The position numbers and the translations under genes were made by a program. Shown here piece after piece: positions 54,138 to 63,397 of a stretch of 64,000 nucleotides of DNA; the first letter of the stretch is position 1, and every line of letters starts with the position of its first letter. The notes below the pieces were generated by a model. The model had not been told where the DNA came from. It made no database searches and saw only the letters and a program-made list of their open reading frames with translations. The DNA lies in NCBI RefSeq assembly GCF_002355335.1, contig NZ_AP014946.1, positions 4,355,501-4,419,500 on the forward strand. The letters run 5' to 3'. Source of the stretch: Variibacter gotjawalensis (GTDB lineage: Bacteria > Pseudomonadota > Alphaproteobacteria > Rhizobiales > Xanthobacteraceae).

Positions 54138-55082
54138 CTATCGCGGCGCTGCCGCTGCAGGCCGCTGCTGCTGCGTCGGCGACGACGTGTCGCCTTGCGG
54201 CACGGGGATGAACGGCAAGGCTGAACCCGGCAGCATTGTCTGCGGCAGGACGCCGTTCCAGCGCTCGACCGCAACGAGGCTCGCGTAGCCCGGATTGTCG
54301 AGGAACGCTTTCGCCTTCGCGGCAATAGCGCCGGCTTCAGCGTTACCGCGTAGGCGGATCGCGTCGGCCTCGGCCTGTGCGCGCTCGCGCGTCTGCTGTG
54401 CCTGCGCTTGCGCCTGCACGATGCGCTTTTCGGCTTCGACCTTCTCGCGCTCGAGTTCGTTACGCGCCTGCCGCGTCTGTGCTTCCGCTTGCGCGGCAGC
54501 TTCGATCGCGCGGACGTAATTCGCCGAGAAATCGATATTTTCGAACTGCACGCTCTCGATGATGATGCCGTCCGGCATCGACGTCTTGATCGCCTCCTCG
54601 ATCTGCTGACCGAGCCGCACGCGATCCGTCACCACCTGCTGCGCCTGATACTGCCCAAACACCTTCTTCAAGCGGTCCGGCACGATCGGATCGATCGTCC
54701 GCTCCGGATATTCGGTGCCGTAGGTCGAGTAAATCTCGTCGATCTTGTCGAACGGCACGCGGTAGTTGACCGAAAGACGGATCGAAGCCTCCTGCACGTC
54801 GCGCGAATACGACAGCACCTTGTCGTAGATGCGTTTCTCGGTGCGCGTCGACATCCGCGTCACACGATCGATCACCGGCAGTTTGAAATTGAGGCCCGGC
54901 GGCGCGATCTTCGTCACTTTGCCGAAGCGGAGAACCACGCCCGCTTCGCCCTGCTCCACCGTGAAGAACGGAGCCGCCGAAAAGACGAAGAATAGCGCGA
55001 GAGCGACGAGACCGAGAAACACCCAAGTCCCCCAGCCGAGCACACGCATCCCGCTCGATTGGCCAGCCTGCGGCATCGACAT
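54138..55082 (-). CDS. Prohibitin-family SPFH membrane protein
   Basis: A 314-residue protein with one N-terminal membrane helix (about residues 13-36) and an SPFH domain: VEQGEAGVVLRFGK, APPGLNFKLPVIDRV, then ANYVRAIEAAAQAEAQTRQA, a long Ala/Gln/Glu coiled coil (about 200-260) and a Pro/Gln-rich tail. SPFH proteins form ring-like membrane scaffolds that modulate proteases such as FtsH. It is single rather than an HflK-HflC pair, and the LPQTMLPGSALPF ending looks prohibitin-like. GGAGAG lies 6 bases before the ATG at 55082. Confidence 0.85.
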   Translation of the reverse strand: MSMPQAGQSSGMRVLGWGTWVFLGLVALALFFVFSAAPFFTVEQGEAGVVLRFGKVTKIAPPGLNFKLPVIDRVTRMSTRTEKRIYDKVLSYSRDVQEASIRLSVNYRVPFDKIDEIYSTYGTEYPERTIDPIVPDRLKKVFGQYQAQQVVTDRVRLGQQIEEAIKTSMPDGIIIESVQFENIDFSANYVRAIEAAAQAEAQTRQARNELEREKVEAEKRIVQAQAQAQQTRERAQAEADAIRLRGNAEAGAIAAKAKAFLDNPGYASLVAVERWNGVLPQTMLPGSALPFIPVPQGDTSSPTQQQRPAAAAPR

Positions 55083-55316
55083 GATTTCTCTCCGTTCCTC
55101 ACGTTGCTTTTCACGGTCGCGGTTGCGCGGCGCCAACGTCGTTGTCCTTGGTTTCTTTTTACGCCCGACAGACAAAACACCCTGGCGGCGCGCCGTGAGA
55201 CGAACCGATTCCAGGGTGACAGCGGAGGTATCATGGCAAAGGCCGTATAGCCAAGCTATGGCGGCTTAGCTGCAAGCGGCGGAATGGCGCAGGACTATCC
55301 AAAAGCTAAATTATGA

Positions 55317-55328
55317 GTTACATGTAAC
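55317..55328. promoter_or_regulatory. 12-base palindrome upstream of mazE, likely operator
   Basis: GTTACATGTAAC is a perfect palindrome ending 16 bases before the mazE ATG, in a short AT-rich stretch between GC-rich genes. MazE-type antitoxins autorepress by binding palindromes at this position, so it is a good operator candidate. GGTGGA, which would serve as ribosome site, follows at 55336-55341. Confidence 0.6.
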
Positions 55329-55344
55329 CTAAACTGGTGGAACG

Positions 55345-55569
55345 ATGGCCCCGAGATCGCAAGCGAAGTCGACCCGCGTGAAAGTGCAGGAGCATCGCCA
55401 GCGCCTGCGCAACCAAGGCTTGCGACCGATCCAAATCTGGGTGCCGGATGTCCATGCCCCGGCATTTCGCTCAGAAGCGCATCGCCAGTCGCGTGCGGTC
55501 GCACGCAGTGCCGGGGAAGCGGACGATCAAGCCTTCGTCGACGCAATCTCCGAATGGACCGACGAATGA
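55345..55569 (+). CDS. mazE: MazE-like antitoxin (DUF3018 type)
   Basis: A 74-residue protein containing RVKVQEHRQRLRNQGLRPIQ and IWVPDVHAPAF followed by HRQSRAVA, the signature of the MazE-family antitoxins annotated as DUF3018. The N-terminal half should bind DNA and the acidic C-terminus (DAISEWTDE) the toxin. Its stop overlaps the toxin start as ATGA, so synthesis is coupled. A palindromic operator candidate precedes it. Confidence 0.88.
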   Translation: MAPRSQAKSTRVKVQEHRQRLRNQGLRPIQIWVPDVHAPAFRSEAHRQSRAVARSAGEADDQAFVDAISEWTDE

Positions 55570-55913
55570 AACGTGGGGAAGTTTGGACGGCCTCTGGCGG
55601 GCCGGACTACGCGGGAAAACCGCGCCCCATCGTTATCATCCAAGACGATAGCTTCGACGCGACGAGTTCGATCACGATCTGTCCGCTGACAACGAACACA
55701 ACCAACGCGCCGATCTTCCGACTTCTGATCGAGCCGAGCGAACAGAACGGCTTGCGTATCGCAAGCCGGCTAATGGTCGACAAGATAACGACGGTCCCTA
55801 AATCGAAAGTCGGTTCACGGCTCGGACGGCTCGACGACGAAGACGTGCTGCGCATCAATCGCGCAGCACTCGTGTTCCTCGGCCTCGCTTCGTCGAAGCG
55901 GTCGACGCAATAG
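55566..55913 (+). CDS. mazF: MazF/PemK-family mRNA interferase toxin
   Basis: A 115-residue CcdB/MazF-fold toxin. It starts MKRGEVWTASGGPDYAGKPRP with the conserved arginine and RPIVIIQDD strand, then ITICPLTTN (serine/threonine site) and SRLMVDKITTVPKSKVG. MazF toxins are sequence-specific endoribonucleases. The ATG overlaps the antitoxin stop by four bases. The gene ends one base before the convergent grpE stop. Confidence 0.9.
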   Translation: MKRGEVWTASGGPDYAGKPRPIVIIQDDSFDATSSITICPLTTNTTNAPIFRLLIEPSEQNGLRIASRLMVDKITTVPKSKVGSRLGRLDDEDVLRINRAALVFLGLASSKRSTQ

Positions 55914-55914
55914 C

Positions 55915-56529
55915 TCAGCCCTGCCCGCGCGTATTCACTGCTTCGTCGTCGTTCGAGGCCGCCGTCGGAGCCACTTTCGGACCGCCCTTCGACACGCCAA
56001 CCAAGGCAGGACGCAGCACGCGATCGCCGATGACGAAGCCTTCCTGCACAACCTGCGCGACCATTCCGGCCGGCACACTCGGATCCGGCATTTCGAACAT
56101 CGCTTGGTGGAAGTTCGGGTCGAACTTCTGGCCCTTCGGATCGATCTTTTTCACGCCGTGCTTCTCAAGCGACTTCACGAGTTCGCGGTCGGTGAGCTCG
56201 ACGCCCTCGATCAGCGCCTTCAGCCCGCTCTCCGCACTGGCGCGCAGTTCCGCCGGCACGGCATCGAGCGCGCGGCGCATGTTGTCGGAAATGCCGACCA
56301 TGTCGCGTGCAAAACCCGTGATTCCGTACGTGCGGGCATCCGCGACCTCACGCTCGGTGCGGCGGCGCAGGTTTTCCATTTCGGCGAGCGCACGCATCCA
56401 GCGATCGCGCATGTCGTCGCGCTCTTTGATGGCTTGCTCGAGCGGATCGATTTCGGGCGCGGCCTCCGGGGCTGCTGCCTCAATGTTCGGGTCCGTCGGC
56501 TCAGGCGCTTTGGCGCCGTTGTCGGTCAT
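55915..56529 (-). CDS. grpE: Nucleotide exchange factor GrpE
   Basis: A 204-residue homodimeric factor that releases ADP from DnaK. An acidic Ala/Pro-rich N-terminus leads into the coiled coil [21 protein letters not shown], and the C-terminal beta wing carries [13 protein letters not shown] and [21 protein letters not shown]. It is downstream of hrcA by 87 bases on the same strand, the classic hrcA-grpE pair; dnaK and dnaJ are about 8 kb away. Confidence 0.97.
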   Translation of the reverse strand: MTDNGAKAPEPTDPNIEAAAPEAAPEIDPLEQAIKERDDMRDRWMRALAEMENLRRRTEREVADARTYGITGFARDMVGISDNMRRALDAVPAELRASAESGLKALIEGVELTDRELVKSLEKHGVKKIDPKGQKFDPNFHQAMFEMPDPSVPAGMVAQVVQEGFVIGDRVLRPALVGVSKGGPKVAPTAASNDDEAVNTRGQG

Positions 56530-56616
56530 GTCGTCTATCCATCGTGGTGGAAGCTGTTTCAGCCCCGGATATCAGGGCTGGAGCGGCAAAAATCAAGTTC
56601 CGGTGAGCAGTTTTGC

Positions 56617-57693
56617 CTAACCGCCGATCACACGGCTCACCAACCGGGAGGTATAATCGACCATCGGGATGATGCGCGCATAATTGAGCCGTGTCGGCCC
56701 AATCACCCCGATGACCCCGACAATACGTCCCGAATTGTCGCGATATGGCGCGACAATCGTCGACGAGCCGGACAGCGAGAACAGCTTATTCTCCGAACCG
56801 ATAAAAATGCGCACGCCCTCGGCTTGCTCGGCCCGGCCGAGCAAATCGGTCACGCCGCGCTTGGTTTCGAGGTCATCGAACAACAGGCGGACGCGTTCGA
56901 GGTCTTCCAGCGCTTTGAGATCGTCGAGCAGATTCGCATGCCCGCGCACGATCAAACGCCGCTCGTCATGCGCGCCGCCGGACCAGCTCGCGAGCCCTTC
57001 GGAGATCACCTTCTGGGTCAGCTGATCGAGCTCGGCGCGGCTCTTCTCCAGCGCGCGATCGAGTTCGGCGCGCGCTTCGCTGATCGTGCGGCCCCGAATG
57101 CTCGCGTTGAGAAAATTCGTTGCTTCGATGAGCGAGGACGTCGGTAGCCCCGCCGGAATCGCAACGATTCGGTTTTCGACTTGCCCGTCCTCGGCAACCA
57201 GCACGACCAGCGCACGCTCGGGTTCGAGCCGCACGAACTCGATATGCTTGAGCCGTGCATTCGCTTTCGCGGTGAGCACCACGCCGGCGGCGCGTGTGAG
57301 GCCCGACAGCATCCCGGTCGCTTCGTGCAATACGGATTCAAGCGTGCGGCCGCTGCCGGCGACGCGCTCCTCCATCGAGCGGCGATCGGCTTCACCCACA
57401 TTGCCGACTTCCATCAGCGCATCGACGAAGAAGCGTAAGCCTACCTCGGTCGGCAAACGTCCTGCCGATGTATGCGGCGCATAGATCAGGCCGAGCGCTT
57501 CGAGGTCCGACATCACGTTGCGGACCGAAGCGGGCGACAACGGCGTCGCGATCAGTCGCGAAAGATTGCGCGATCCCACCGGCTCGCCGGTCGCGAGATA
57601 GCTCTCGACAACTTGGCGAAAAATGTCGCGCGAGCGCTCGGAGAGCTGCGCGAGCCCGATGTCCTGCATGCCGATGGGTCTGTCTTGCGCCAA
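56617..57693 (-). CDS. hrcA: Heat-inducible transcription repressor HrcA
   Basis: A 358-residue repressor that binds CIRCE operators and is folded by GroEL. The winged-helix N-terminus has [40 protein letters not shown] and SAGRLPTE; the C-terminal inserted domain ends [17 protein letters not shown]. The TTG at 57693 is preferred because GGGAG is 7 bases upstream and it gives MAQDRPIG, like homologues; a TTG at 57717 lacks a site. A weak CTTGAA-N17-CATTGT lies upstream. No CIRCE was seen in this window, so its targets, probably groESL, are elsewhere. Confidence 0.95.
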   Translation of the reverse strand: MAQDRPIGMQDIGLAQLSERSRDIFRQVVESYLATGEPVGSRNLSRLIATPLSPASVRNVMSDLEALGLIYAPHTSAGRLPTEVGLRFFVDALMEVGNVGEADRRSMEERVAGSGRTLESVLHEATGMLSGLTRAAGVVLTAKANARLKHIEFVRLEPERALVVLVAEDGQVENRIVAIPAGLPTSSLIEATNFLNASIRGRTISEARAELDRALEKSRAELDQLTQKVISEGLASWSGGAHDERRLIVRGHANLLDDLKALEDLERVRLLFDDLETKRGVTDLLGRAEQAEGVRIFIGSENKLFSLSGSSTIVAPYRDNSGRIVGVIGVIGPTRLNYARIIPMVDYTSRLVSRVIGG

Positions 57694-57761
57694 CTTGTTC
57701 TCCCGGAAGGTAGACAATGTCTATCAGCGCAGAGAATTCAAGTGTTTGCCGTTTTCTCGGA

Positions 57762-57888
57762 GTCATCCCGGAAGCCGCCGCGCGCGATGCGGCTATCCGG
57801 GACCCACGTATCCCTGCAATCGCTGGGGAACGTGGATCCCGGCTCTCGCGCGGCTCGCCACGCGAGCAAGGCGCTCGGCCGGGATGAC
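57762..57888. repeat. GTCATCCCGG palindromic repeat, copy 2
   Basis: A 127-base element with the same terminal arms as copy 1 (57762-57771 and 57879-57888) and the same internal order: GGAAGCCGCC, GCGGCTATCCGGGACCCA, GTATCCCTG, then the inverted half. It is 21 bases shorter than copy 1. It sits between the divergent hrcA and rph genes. The two copies bracket the prohibitin, mazEF, grpE and hrcA block. Confidence 0.85.
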
Positions 57889-57970
57889 AGCCTGCGGTTG
57901 GGGAAAGGTTTGCCTTTCCGCCCCCATGCTCTAAACAGCCGCACGAATTGCTTTATCTGGAGTAGTGCCG

Positions 57971-58684
57971 ATGCGGCCGAGCCGCCGAGAACCCGACGAA
58001 ATGCGCCCCGTTACGCTCGACCGAGGCGTCGTCAAATACGCCGAAGGCTCGTGTTTCGTGAAGTTCGGCGACACCCACGTGCTCTGCACGGCGACGCTCG
58101 AAGAGCGCCTGCCGCCGTGGCTGAAGGGCCAGGGCCGCGGTTGGGTCACCGCCGAATACGGCATGCTCCCCCGCGCAACGCACGAACGCACGCGCCGCGA
58201 GGCGTCCTCCGGCAAGCAGGGCGGGCGCACGCTGGAGATCCAGCGCCTCATTGGACGGTCGCTGCGCACCATCGTCGACCTCCCGGCACTCGGTGAACGC
58301 CAGATCACGGTCGACTGCGATGTGATCCAGGCTGACGGCGGAACCCGCACGGCGTCGATCACCGGCGCGTGGGTCGCGCTCTCCGATTGCCTCGCCTGGA
58401 TGCGCCAGCGCGAGATGATCAAGACCAATCCGCTGCGCGATCAGGTCGCCGCGATCTCATGCGGCATCTACAACGGCACGCCGGTGCTCGATCTCGATTA
58501 CGCGGAAGACTCCGCCGCACAGACGGACGCGAATTTCGTGATGACCGGCACGGGCGGCATCGTGGAAATTCAAGGCACCGCCGAACAGAAGCCGTTCAGC
58601 GAAGAGGAGTTGATGCAGCTTCTCGCGCTCGCTCGCAAAGGCATCACGCGCCTCGTCGACTTGCAGAAGACGGCGGTCGGATGA
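57971..58684 (+). CDS. rph: Ribonuclease PH
   Basis: A 237-residue phosphorolytic exoribonuclease that trims tRNA 3' ends. RNase PH motifs are strong: [37 protein letters not shown] with the phosphate-site arginines in [14 protein letters not shown], and [19 protein letters not shown]. The ATG at 57971 follows GGAG at 8 bases; an in-frame GTG at 57965 is less likely. It overlaps rdgB by four bases and is divergent from hrcA. Confidence 0.97.
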   Translation: MRPSRREPDEMRPVTLDRGVVKYAEGSCFVKFGDTHVLCTATLEERLPPWLKGQGRGWVTAEYGMLPRATHERTRREASSGKQGGRTLEIQRLIGRSLRTIVDLPALGERQITVDCDVIQADGGTRTASITGAWVALSDCLAWMRQREMIKTNPLRDQVAAISCGIYNGTPVLDLDYAEDSAAQTDANFVMTGTGGIVEIQGTAEQKPFSEEELMQLLALARKGITRLVDLQKTAVG

Positions 58685-59319
58685 CGCATCGCCAGATCAC
58701 CGGACGTCTGCTGATCGCAACGCATAACGCGGGGAAACTCGTCGAGATGCGCGATCTGCTGTCGCCGTACGGGATCGAGGCAGTGTCGGCCGGCGAGATG
58801 AACCTGCCGGAGCCGGACGAAACCGGCGTCACGTTCATGGAGAACGCGCGCATCAAGGCGCATGCGGGCGCTGCCGTCAGCGGACTGCCGGCCTTCGCGG
58901 ACGACTCCGGGCTGAGCGTCGATGCGCTCGGCGGCGCGCCCGGTATCTATTCGGCGCGCTGGGCGGGTCCGTCGAAGGACTTCAAAACCGCGATGCAGAA
59001 GGTGGAAGACGCGCTGCAGGCGAAAGACGCGACCACGGCGGAGAAACGCGGCTGCCGTTTCGTTGCCGCACTCTGCATCGCCTGGCCGGACGGACATACG
59101 GAAGAGTTCGAGGCCCACTGCCCCGGCACGTACATCTGGCCGCCGCGCGGCGACAAAGGCTTCGGTTACGACCCTGCCTTTCTTCCCGAAGGCCACACAA
59201 AAACCTTCGGCGAACTGACGCGCGAGGAAAAACACGGCCTCCCGCCGCTCGGCCCCGGCCTCTCGCATCGCGCCCGCGCCTTCGTCCAACTCGCGGCCGC
59301 GTGTTTGAAGAAACCCTGA
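58681..59319 (+). CDS. rdgB: XTP/dITP diphosphatase (RdgB/HAM1)
   Basis: A 212-residue house-cleaning pyrophosphatase that removes dITP and XTP. Motifs are [16 protein letters not shown] at the N-terminus, the DDSGL metal site in [17 protein letters not shown], and [12 protein letters not shown] with the terminal LSHRARA. The ATG overlaps the rph stop (ATGA). hemW begins 4 bases after it ends; rph-rdgB-hemW is a standard alphaproteobacterial cluster. Confidence 0.97.
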   Translation: MTHRQITGRLLIATHNAGKLVEMRDLLSPYGIEAVSAGEMNLPEPDETGVTFMENARIKAHAGAAVSGLPAFADDSGLSVDALGGAPGIYSARWAGPSKDFKTAMQKVEDALQAKDATTAEKRGCRFVAALCIAWPDGHTEEFEAHCPGTYIWPPRGDKGFGYDPAFLPEGHTKTFGELTREEKHGLPPLGPGLSHRARAFVQLAAACLKKP

Positions 59320-59323
59320 GCGG

Positions 59324-60463
59324 ATGGCGTTCGGCGTCTACATCCACTGGCCGTTCTGTCTCTCGAAGTGCCCCTACTGCGACTTCAACAGCCACGTGCG
59401 TCACGTGGGCGTCGACGAAGCGCGTTTCGTCAGCGCGTTCGCGCGCGAGATCGCGGCGACGGCCGCACGCACCGGCCCCCGCACGGTGACGTCGATCTTC
59501 TTCGGTGGCGGGACGCCGTCGCTGATGAAGCCCGAAACCGTCGGCGCAATTCTCGACGCGATCGGCGCAGCCTGGACCGTTGCGCCCGACGTTGAAGTCT
59601 CGCTCGAAGCCAACCCGACATCGGTCGAAGCGACGCGCTTCCGCGGCTATCGCGCCGCAGGCGTCAATCGCGTCTCGCTCGGCGTGCAGGCGCTCGACGA
59701 TGCGGCGCTCAAAGGCCTCGGCCGCATGCACACGGCACGCGAAGCGCTCGATGCGGTCGCGGTCGCGCGCGGCATCTTCGATCGCTATTCGTTCGATCTC
59801 ATCTACGCGCGGCCCGGACAAACTATCGCGGCCTGGCGCGAAGAACTCGCGCAAGCGATCAGCGAAGCCGCCGAACATCTCTCGCTTTATCAACTGACCA
59901 TCGAGGAAGGCACACCCTTCGCGGCGCTCCACGCCGCCGGCAAACTGACGATCCCCGAACCCGACGAAGCGCGCGCCTTCTACGATGCGACGCAGGAGCA
60001 ATGCGGCGCGCTCGGCCTGCCCGCTTACGAAATCTCCAATCACGCCCGCGAAGGCGCTGCCTGCCGTCACAATCTCGTCTACTGGCGCACCGACGAATAT
60101 GCCGGCATCGGCCCCGGCGCGCACGGACGTCTCAACCTCGCAGGCATCCGCCACGCGACCGCCACCGAACGTCACCCGGAAACGTGGCTCGAACGCGTCG
60201 AGCGCAACGGCACCGGCCTCATTCTCGATGAGGTTCTCGACGGCACGCAGCGCGCCGACGAATATCTGCTGATGGGACTGCGTCTTACCGAAGGGATCGA
60301 CCCCGCGCGCTATGCTTCGCTCGGCGGCAAATCGATCGACACGCAACGTCTATCGAATTTGCGCGACGGTGCACTCGTCCAAGAAACGCAGACAGGCCGC
60401 CTCCGCGTTACCCGCGACGGCTTTCCGCTGCTGAATGCGATCGTCGCCGAGTTGGCGTCTTAA
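59324..60463 (+). CDS. hemW: Radical SAM haem chaperone HemW
   Basis: A 379-residue radical-SAM protein related to oxygen-independent coproporphyrinogen oxidase. The cluster motif is Cys12, Cys16 and Cys19 in FCLSKCPYCDFN, followed by FFGGGTPSLM and GVNRVSLGVQALDD. HemW binds and delivers haem rather than oxidising coproporphyrinogen; the short N-terminus, lacking the extra cysteine seen in HemN, supports HemW. Its stop overlaps the convergent LppC-like stop. Confidence 0.95.
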   Translation: MAFGVYIHWPFCLSKCPYCDFNSHVRHVGVDEARFVSAFAREIAATAARTGPRTVTSIFFGGGTPSLMKPETVGAILDAIGAAWTVAPDVEVSLEANPTSVEATRFRGYRAAGVNRVSLGVQALDDAALKGLGRMHTAREALDAVAVARGIFDRYSFDLIYARPGQTIAAWREELAQAISEAAEHLSLYQLTIEEGTPFAALHAAGKLTIPEPDEARAFYDATQEQCGALGLPAYEISNHAREGAACRHNLVYWRTDEYAGIGPGAHGRLNLAGIRHATATERHPETWLERVERNGTGLILDEVLDGTQRADEYLLMGLRLTEGIDPARYASLGGKSIDTQRLSNLRDGALVQETQTGRLRVTRDGFPLLNAIVAELAS

Positions 60464-61671
60464 GTCCCAGACCCAAACGTCTTCGGCGCCGGAGCGGTGA
60501 CCATCGGGCCGGTCGGCGTGACGCGCATGACGGCGAGGCCGCGTTCGTTGAGACCATCAGCGCGGAAGCGGAAGACACCGTCGACGCCCGTGAAGCCTGA
60601 CGTATTCGTCAGCGAGCCATCGGAGAACTTTGCCGCGCCTTGCGTCTTCACCAGCGCGGCGACGAGCGACACGGCATCATACGACAGCGATGCGGCGCGC
60701 AGCGGATCGCTGTTGTATTTTGCGCGGTAGCGGCTCGTGAGACCGCGGAAGCCGGAGCGGTCCGGCGACGCGAACCAGCCGCCCTGCAACGTCGCTTCTT
60801 GCGAGATGCGCTGATCGTCCCACAGCCCGGTGCCGACGAACTGCACGCGCTTGCCGTTGATGCCGGCGCCCGCAAGCGCTTGACCGGCGCGCACGACAAA
60901 CTCGGCATCGCCCGGTAGGAACAAAACGTCAGCGTGGCCGACGCCGAGCGCGACACGCTTGGCGACCTCGCCCAAATCGCCGTCGCCCGGCGCGCGTTCC
61001 GACACGACGATCTGCCCGCCGACGCGCGCGACGGCGGTGCGGAACGCCGCATCGACGACATTGCCGTAAGCCGTCTGCGGGATCAGCGCCGCGTATGATT
61101 TCTTCCCGCGAGACGCCGCGAAATCGACGACACGATCGACGTCCGTCTCCGGCAGGAAGCTCAAGAGATAAATGCCGCGCGCCGCGACCGACGAGTCCGT
61201 CGAAAAGCCGATCACCGGCACGTTGCGCTGCCGCGCCACCTGCCCCACCGCCTGCACGGACTGCGCGAACAACGGCCCGAGAATAATCTCCGCGCCTTCC
61301 GACAAAGCCGCTTCGGCCGCCGCACGTGCGCCCTGCGCATTGCCGCCGTCGTCCTTGACGATGAGCTGCACATTGGCGACGCCGAATTCCTCGAGCGACA
61401 ATTCGGCCGCGTTGCGCATCGCCTGCGCGGCCTGTCCGGCGTTGCCGCCGGTGCCGAGCGGCAGGATCAATGCGGCCTTCACGGTGCCGCCGCCGATGGT
61501 CGTGTTCTGGCTCGGCGGCGCGGCCGCCTGCTGCGGGGCCTGCGGCGTCTGCTGGAGGCCGAGGTCGAGACCCGCGCAGCCCGCAACTAGTGCGAGTGCT
61601 GCCGTCGACGTAAGCGCCCTCAGCGCGGCCCGGCGCCCCGTCGGCGGTGCAGAATTGAAGTCAGAAATCAT
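60460..61671 (-). CDS. Penicillin-binding protein activator-like lipoprotein (LppC/LpoA)
   Basis: A 403-residue lipoprotein. The lipobox LALVAGC at about residues 26-32 marks the acylated cysteine. After a Gln/Pro/Ala linker, the body is a type-1 periplasmic-binding fold (AALILPLGTGGNAGQAAQAM, IILGPLFAQSVQAV, PVIGFSTDSSVA) as in the LpoA C-terminal domain and Leu/Ile/Val-binding proteins. In Rhizobiales this gene sits divergent from rsmI, as here. LpoA activates PBP1a in gammaproteobacteria; the role here is inferred. An ATG at 61683 is an alternative start. Confidence 0.85.
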   Translation of the reverse strand: MISDFNSAPPTGRRAALRALTSTAALALVAGCAGLDLGLQQTPQAPQQAAAPPSQNTTIGGGTVKAALILPLGTGGNAGQAAQAMRNAAELSLEEFGVANVQLIVKDDGGNAQGARAAAEAALSEGAEIILGPLFAQSVQAVGQVARQRNVPVIGFSTDSSVAARGIYLLSFLPETDVDRVVDFAASRGKKSYAALIPQTAYGNVVDAAFRTAVARVGGQIVVSERAPGDGDLGEVAKRVALGVGHADVLFLPGDAEFVVRAGQALAGAGINGKRVQFVGTGLWDDQRISQEATLQGGWFASPDRSGFRGLTSRYRAKYNSDPLRAASLSYDAVSLVAALVKTQGAAKFSDGSLTNTSGFTGVDGVFRFRADGLNERGLAVMRVTPTGPMVTAPAPKTFGSGT

Positions 61672-61721
61672 ATCGCCATGCATTTCTGGCAATGCGGCCG
61701 TCTCGGGGATAGTTTGCCGCC

Positions 61722-62642
61722 ATGCGCCAAACGTCCTCCGGGGAATCGGCCCCATCCCGCCGCAGTTTTATCCTTGCCGGCCATCAACATGAAGCGCCGC
61801 CGGTTGCGCCCGGATTATACGTCGTCGCGACCCCGATCGGAAATCTGCGCGATATCACGCTGCGTGCGCTCGAAACTTTGGCCGGGGTTGATCAAATCGC
61901 CTGCGAAGACACGCGGGTCACACTGAAACTGCTTGATCACTACGGTATCAAGAAACCGCTCATCCAATATCACGAGCACAACGCTGTCGCGATTCGCCCA
62001 CAGATTCTTGCGGCGCTCACCGGCGGCACGCGCATCGCGCTTGTCTCGGACGCCGGCACGCCGCTGATCTCCGACCCAGGCTTCAAATTGGTACGCGAGG
62101 TACGCGAGGCTGGCCTGTCAGTCATCGCCATTCCGGGCGCTTCGTCGGTCCTTGCCGCGCTAGCAAGCGCCGGATTGCCGACCGATCGGTTTTTCTTCGA
62201 AGGCTTCCTCTCCGCCAAGCAGAATTCTCGGCGCAACCGCATCGGCGAACTCGCGCGCATCCCGGCAAGCCTCGTCTTCTTCGAAACCGGGCCGCGCCTC
62301 GCCGCTGCGCTGGGCGACCTCGCCGAAGGTCTGCCGGGCCGCGAAGCCGCGGTCTGCCGCGAACTCACCAAGCTGCACGAAGAGGTTCGGCGCGGATCGC
62401 TGACCGATCTCGCGGCACACTACGCAGACGCAGCGGACCCGCGTGGCGAAATAGTCGTCGTCGTCGGCCCGCCGATCGAGACCGGACCACCAAGCGAAGA
62501 CGAACTAGACGCCATGCTGCGCGATGCGCTCACGCGCGGCTCCGTGAAGGATGCCGTTGCCGAAGTCGCCAGTATCTCCGGTCTCGGCCGTAAGGAAGTC
62601 TATCGCCGCGCACTCGAACTCAGCGAGGGCCGCGATGGCTGA
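61722..62642 (+). CDS. rsmI: 16S rRNA (cytidine-1402 2'-O) methyltransferase
   Basis: A 306-residue SAM-dependent tetrapyrrole-methylase-fold enzyme that ribose-methylates C1402 of 16S rRNA. Motifs are GLYVVATPIGNLRDITLRAL, IACEDTRVTLKLL, IALVSDAGTPLISDPG and PGASSVLAALASAG. A roughly 25-residue extension precedes the catalytic domain. It is divergent from the LppC-like gene across 50 bases and overlaps yraN by 8 bases. Confidence 0.96.
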   Translation: MRQTSSGESAPSRRSFILAGHQHEAPPVAPGLYVVATPIGNLRDITLRALETLAGVDQIACEDTRVTLKLLDHYGIKKPLIQYHEHNAVAIRPQILAALTGGTRIALVSDAGTPLISDPGFKLVREVREAGLSVIAIPGASSVLAALASAGLPTDRFFFEGFLSAKQNSRRNRIGELARIPASLVFFETGPRLAAALGDLAEGLPGREAAVCRELTKLHEEVRRGSLTDLAAHYADAADPRGEIVVVVGPPIETGPPSEDELDAMLRDALTRGSVKDAVAEVASISGLGRKEVYRRALELSEGRDG

Positions 62643-63156
62643 CGAGAAGCGCAAGCCCAAGTCAAAGCCAAAACAAGTCACGCGCACGATGATCCAGCCC
62701 GGCGCGATCAAAGCGCAGGCGGAGAAAGAGCGTCTCGCCGCGAAAGCCGCGACCGAAAAGCCGTCGCGTGCGAAGAAGGAAAAGCCGGAGCCGAAGCCCG
62801 AGAAGCAAGCTGCATTTCGTCTTGGTCTTTCGGCCGAAAGCCGCGCCGCGTCGTTGCTGCTTGCGAAGGGTTACCGCATTGCGTTTCGCCGCTGGCGCAC
62901 GCCACACGGCGAAGTCGACGTCGTCGTCCGCCGCGGCAAGACGCTCGTCTTCGTCGAAGTCAAAGCGCGCGAGACGCGCGATGACGCGGCCTTCTCGGTG
63001 ACGCCGAAGCAGAAGAAGCGCATCATCGGCGGCGCCGAGTTTTGGTTGATGAAGAATCCGCACGATGCGAATTGCTTCATCCGCTTCGACGTCGTGCTGG
63101 TGACGCCGTCCGGCCCACCGCAGCACATCGAAAACGCTTTCGACGCGAGCAGTTGA
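62635..63156 (+). CDS. yraN: YraN/UPF0102 endonuclease-fold protein with a lysine-rich extension
   Basis: A 173-residue protein. The YraN domain (about residues 58-173) belongs to the restriction-endonuclease-like superfamily, with HGEVDVVVRRGKTLVFVEVKAR holding the acidic and lysine residues, then TPKQKKRIIGGAEFWL. Residues 1-57 are an unusual basic tail, full of Lys-Pro-Lys and Ala, roughly half as long again as the family needs. rsmI-yraN coupling is widespread. Function is unresolved; a DNA or rRNA processing role is often suggested. Confidence 0.92.
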   Translation: MADEKRKPKSKPKQVTRTMIQPGAIKAQAEKERLAAKAATEKPSRAKKEKPEPKPEKQAAFRLGLSAESRAASLLLAKGYRIAFRRWRTPHGEVDVVVRRGKTLVFVEVKARETRDDAAFSVTPKQKKRIIGGAEFWLMKNPHDANCFIRFDVVLVTPSGPPQHIENAFDASS

Positions 63157-63223
63157 ATTAGTCCCTCGCGCAGTCGGCCAGCGTGAAAGCGCGGCCCTGC
63201 TCGGCGCATGCGCCTCTAGCGTC

Positions 63224-63353
63224 CCCTCTCCCGCTTGCGGGGGAGGGACAGGGAGGGGGCGCCTAAGTCAAGCCCAATACCCTTATTTGCATTGCGCTAC
63301 GGAGGCACATTGAAAAACCCCCTCCCCAACCCTCCCCCGCAAGCGGGAGAGGG
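63224..63353. repeat. Palindromic intergenic repeat with perfect 24-base arms
   Basis: The arm 63224-63247 is the exact reverse complement of 63330-63353. Each arm contains CCCGCTTGCGGG, a hairpin on its own. It lies between yraN and the convergent quinoprotein dehydrogenase gene. Layout (two self-complementary C/G-rich arms about 80-90 bases apart) matches the element at 25152-25289, so they are probably one family with different tips (CTTG here, TGGA there). Confidence 0.85.
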
Positions 63354-63397
63354 AGCGCGCCGAATTTGCGGCGCGTCTGGAGACCCTTCTTCGCCTG

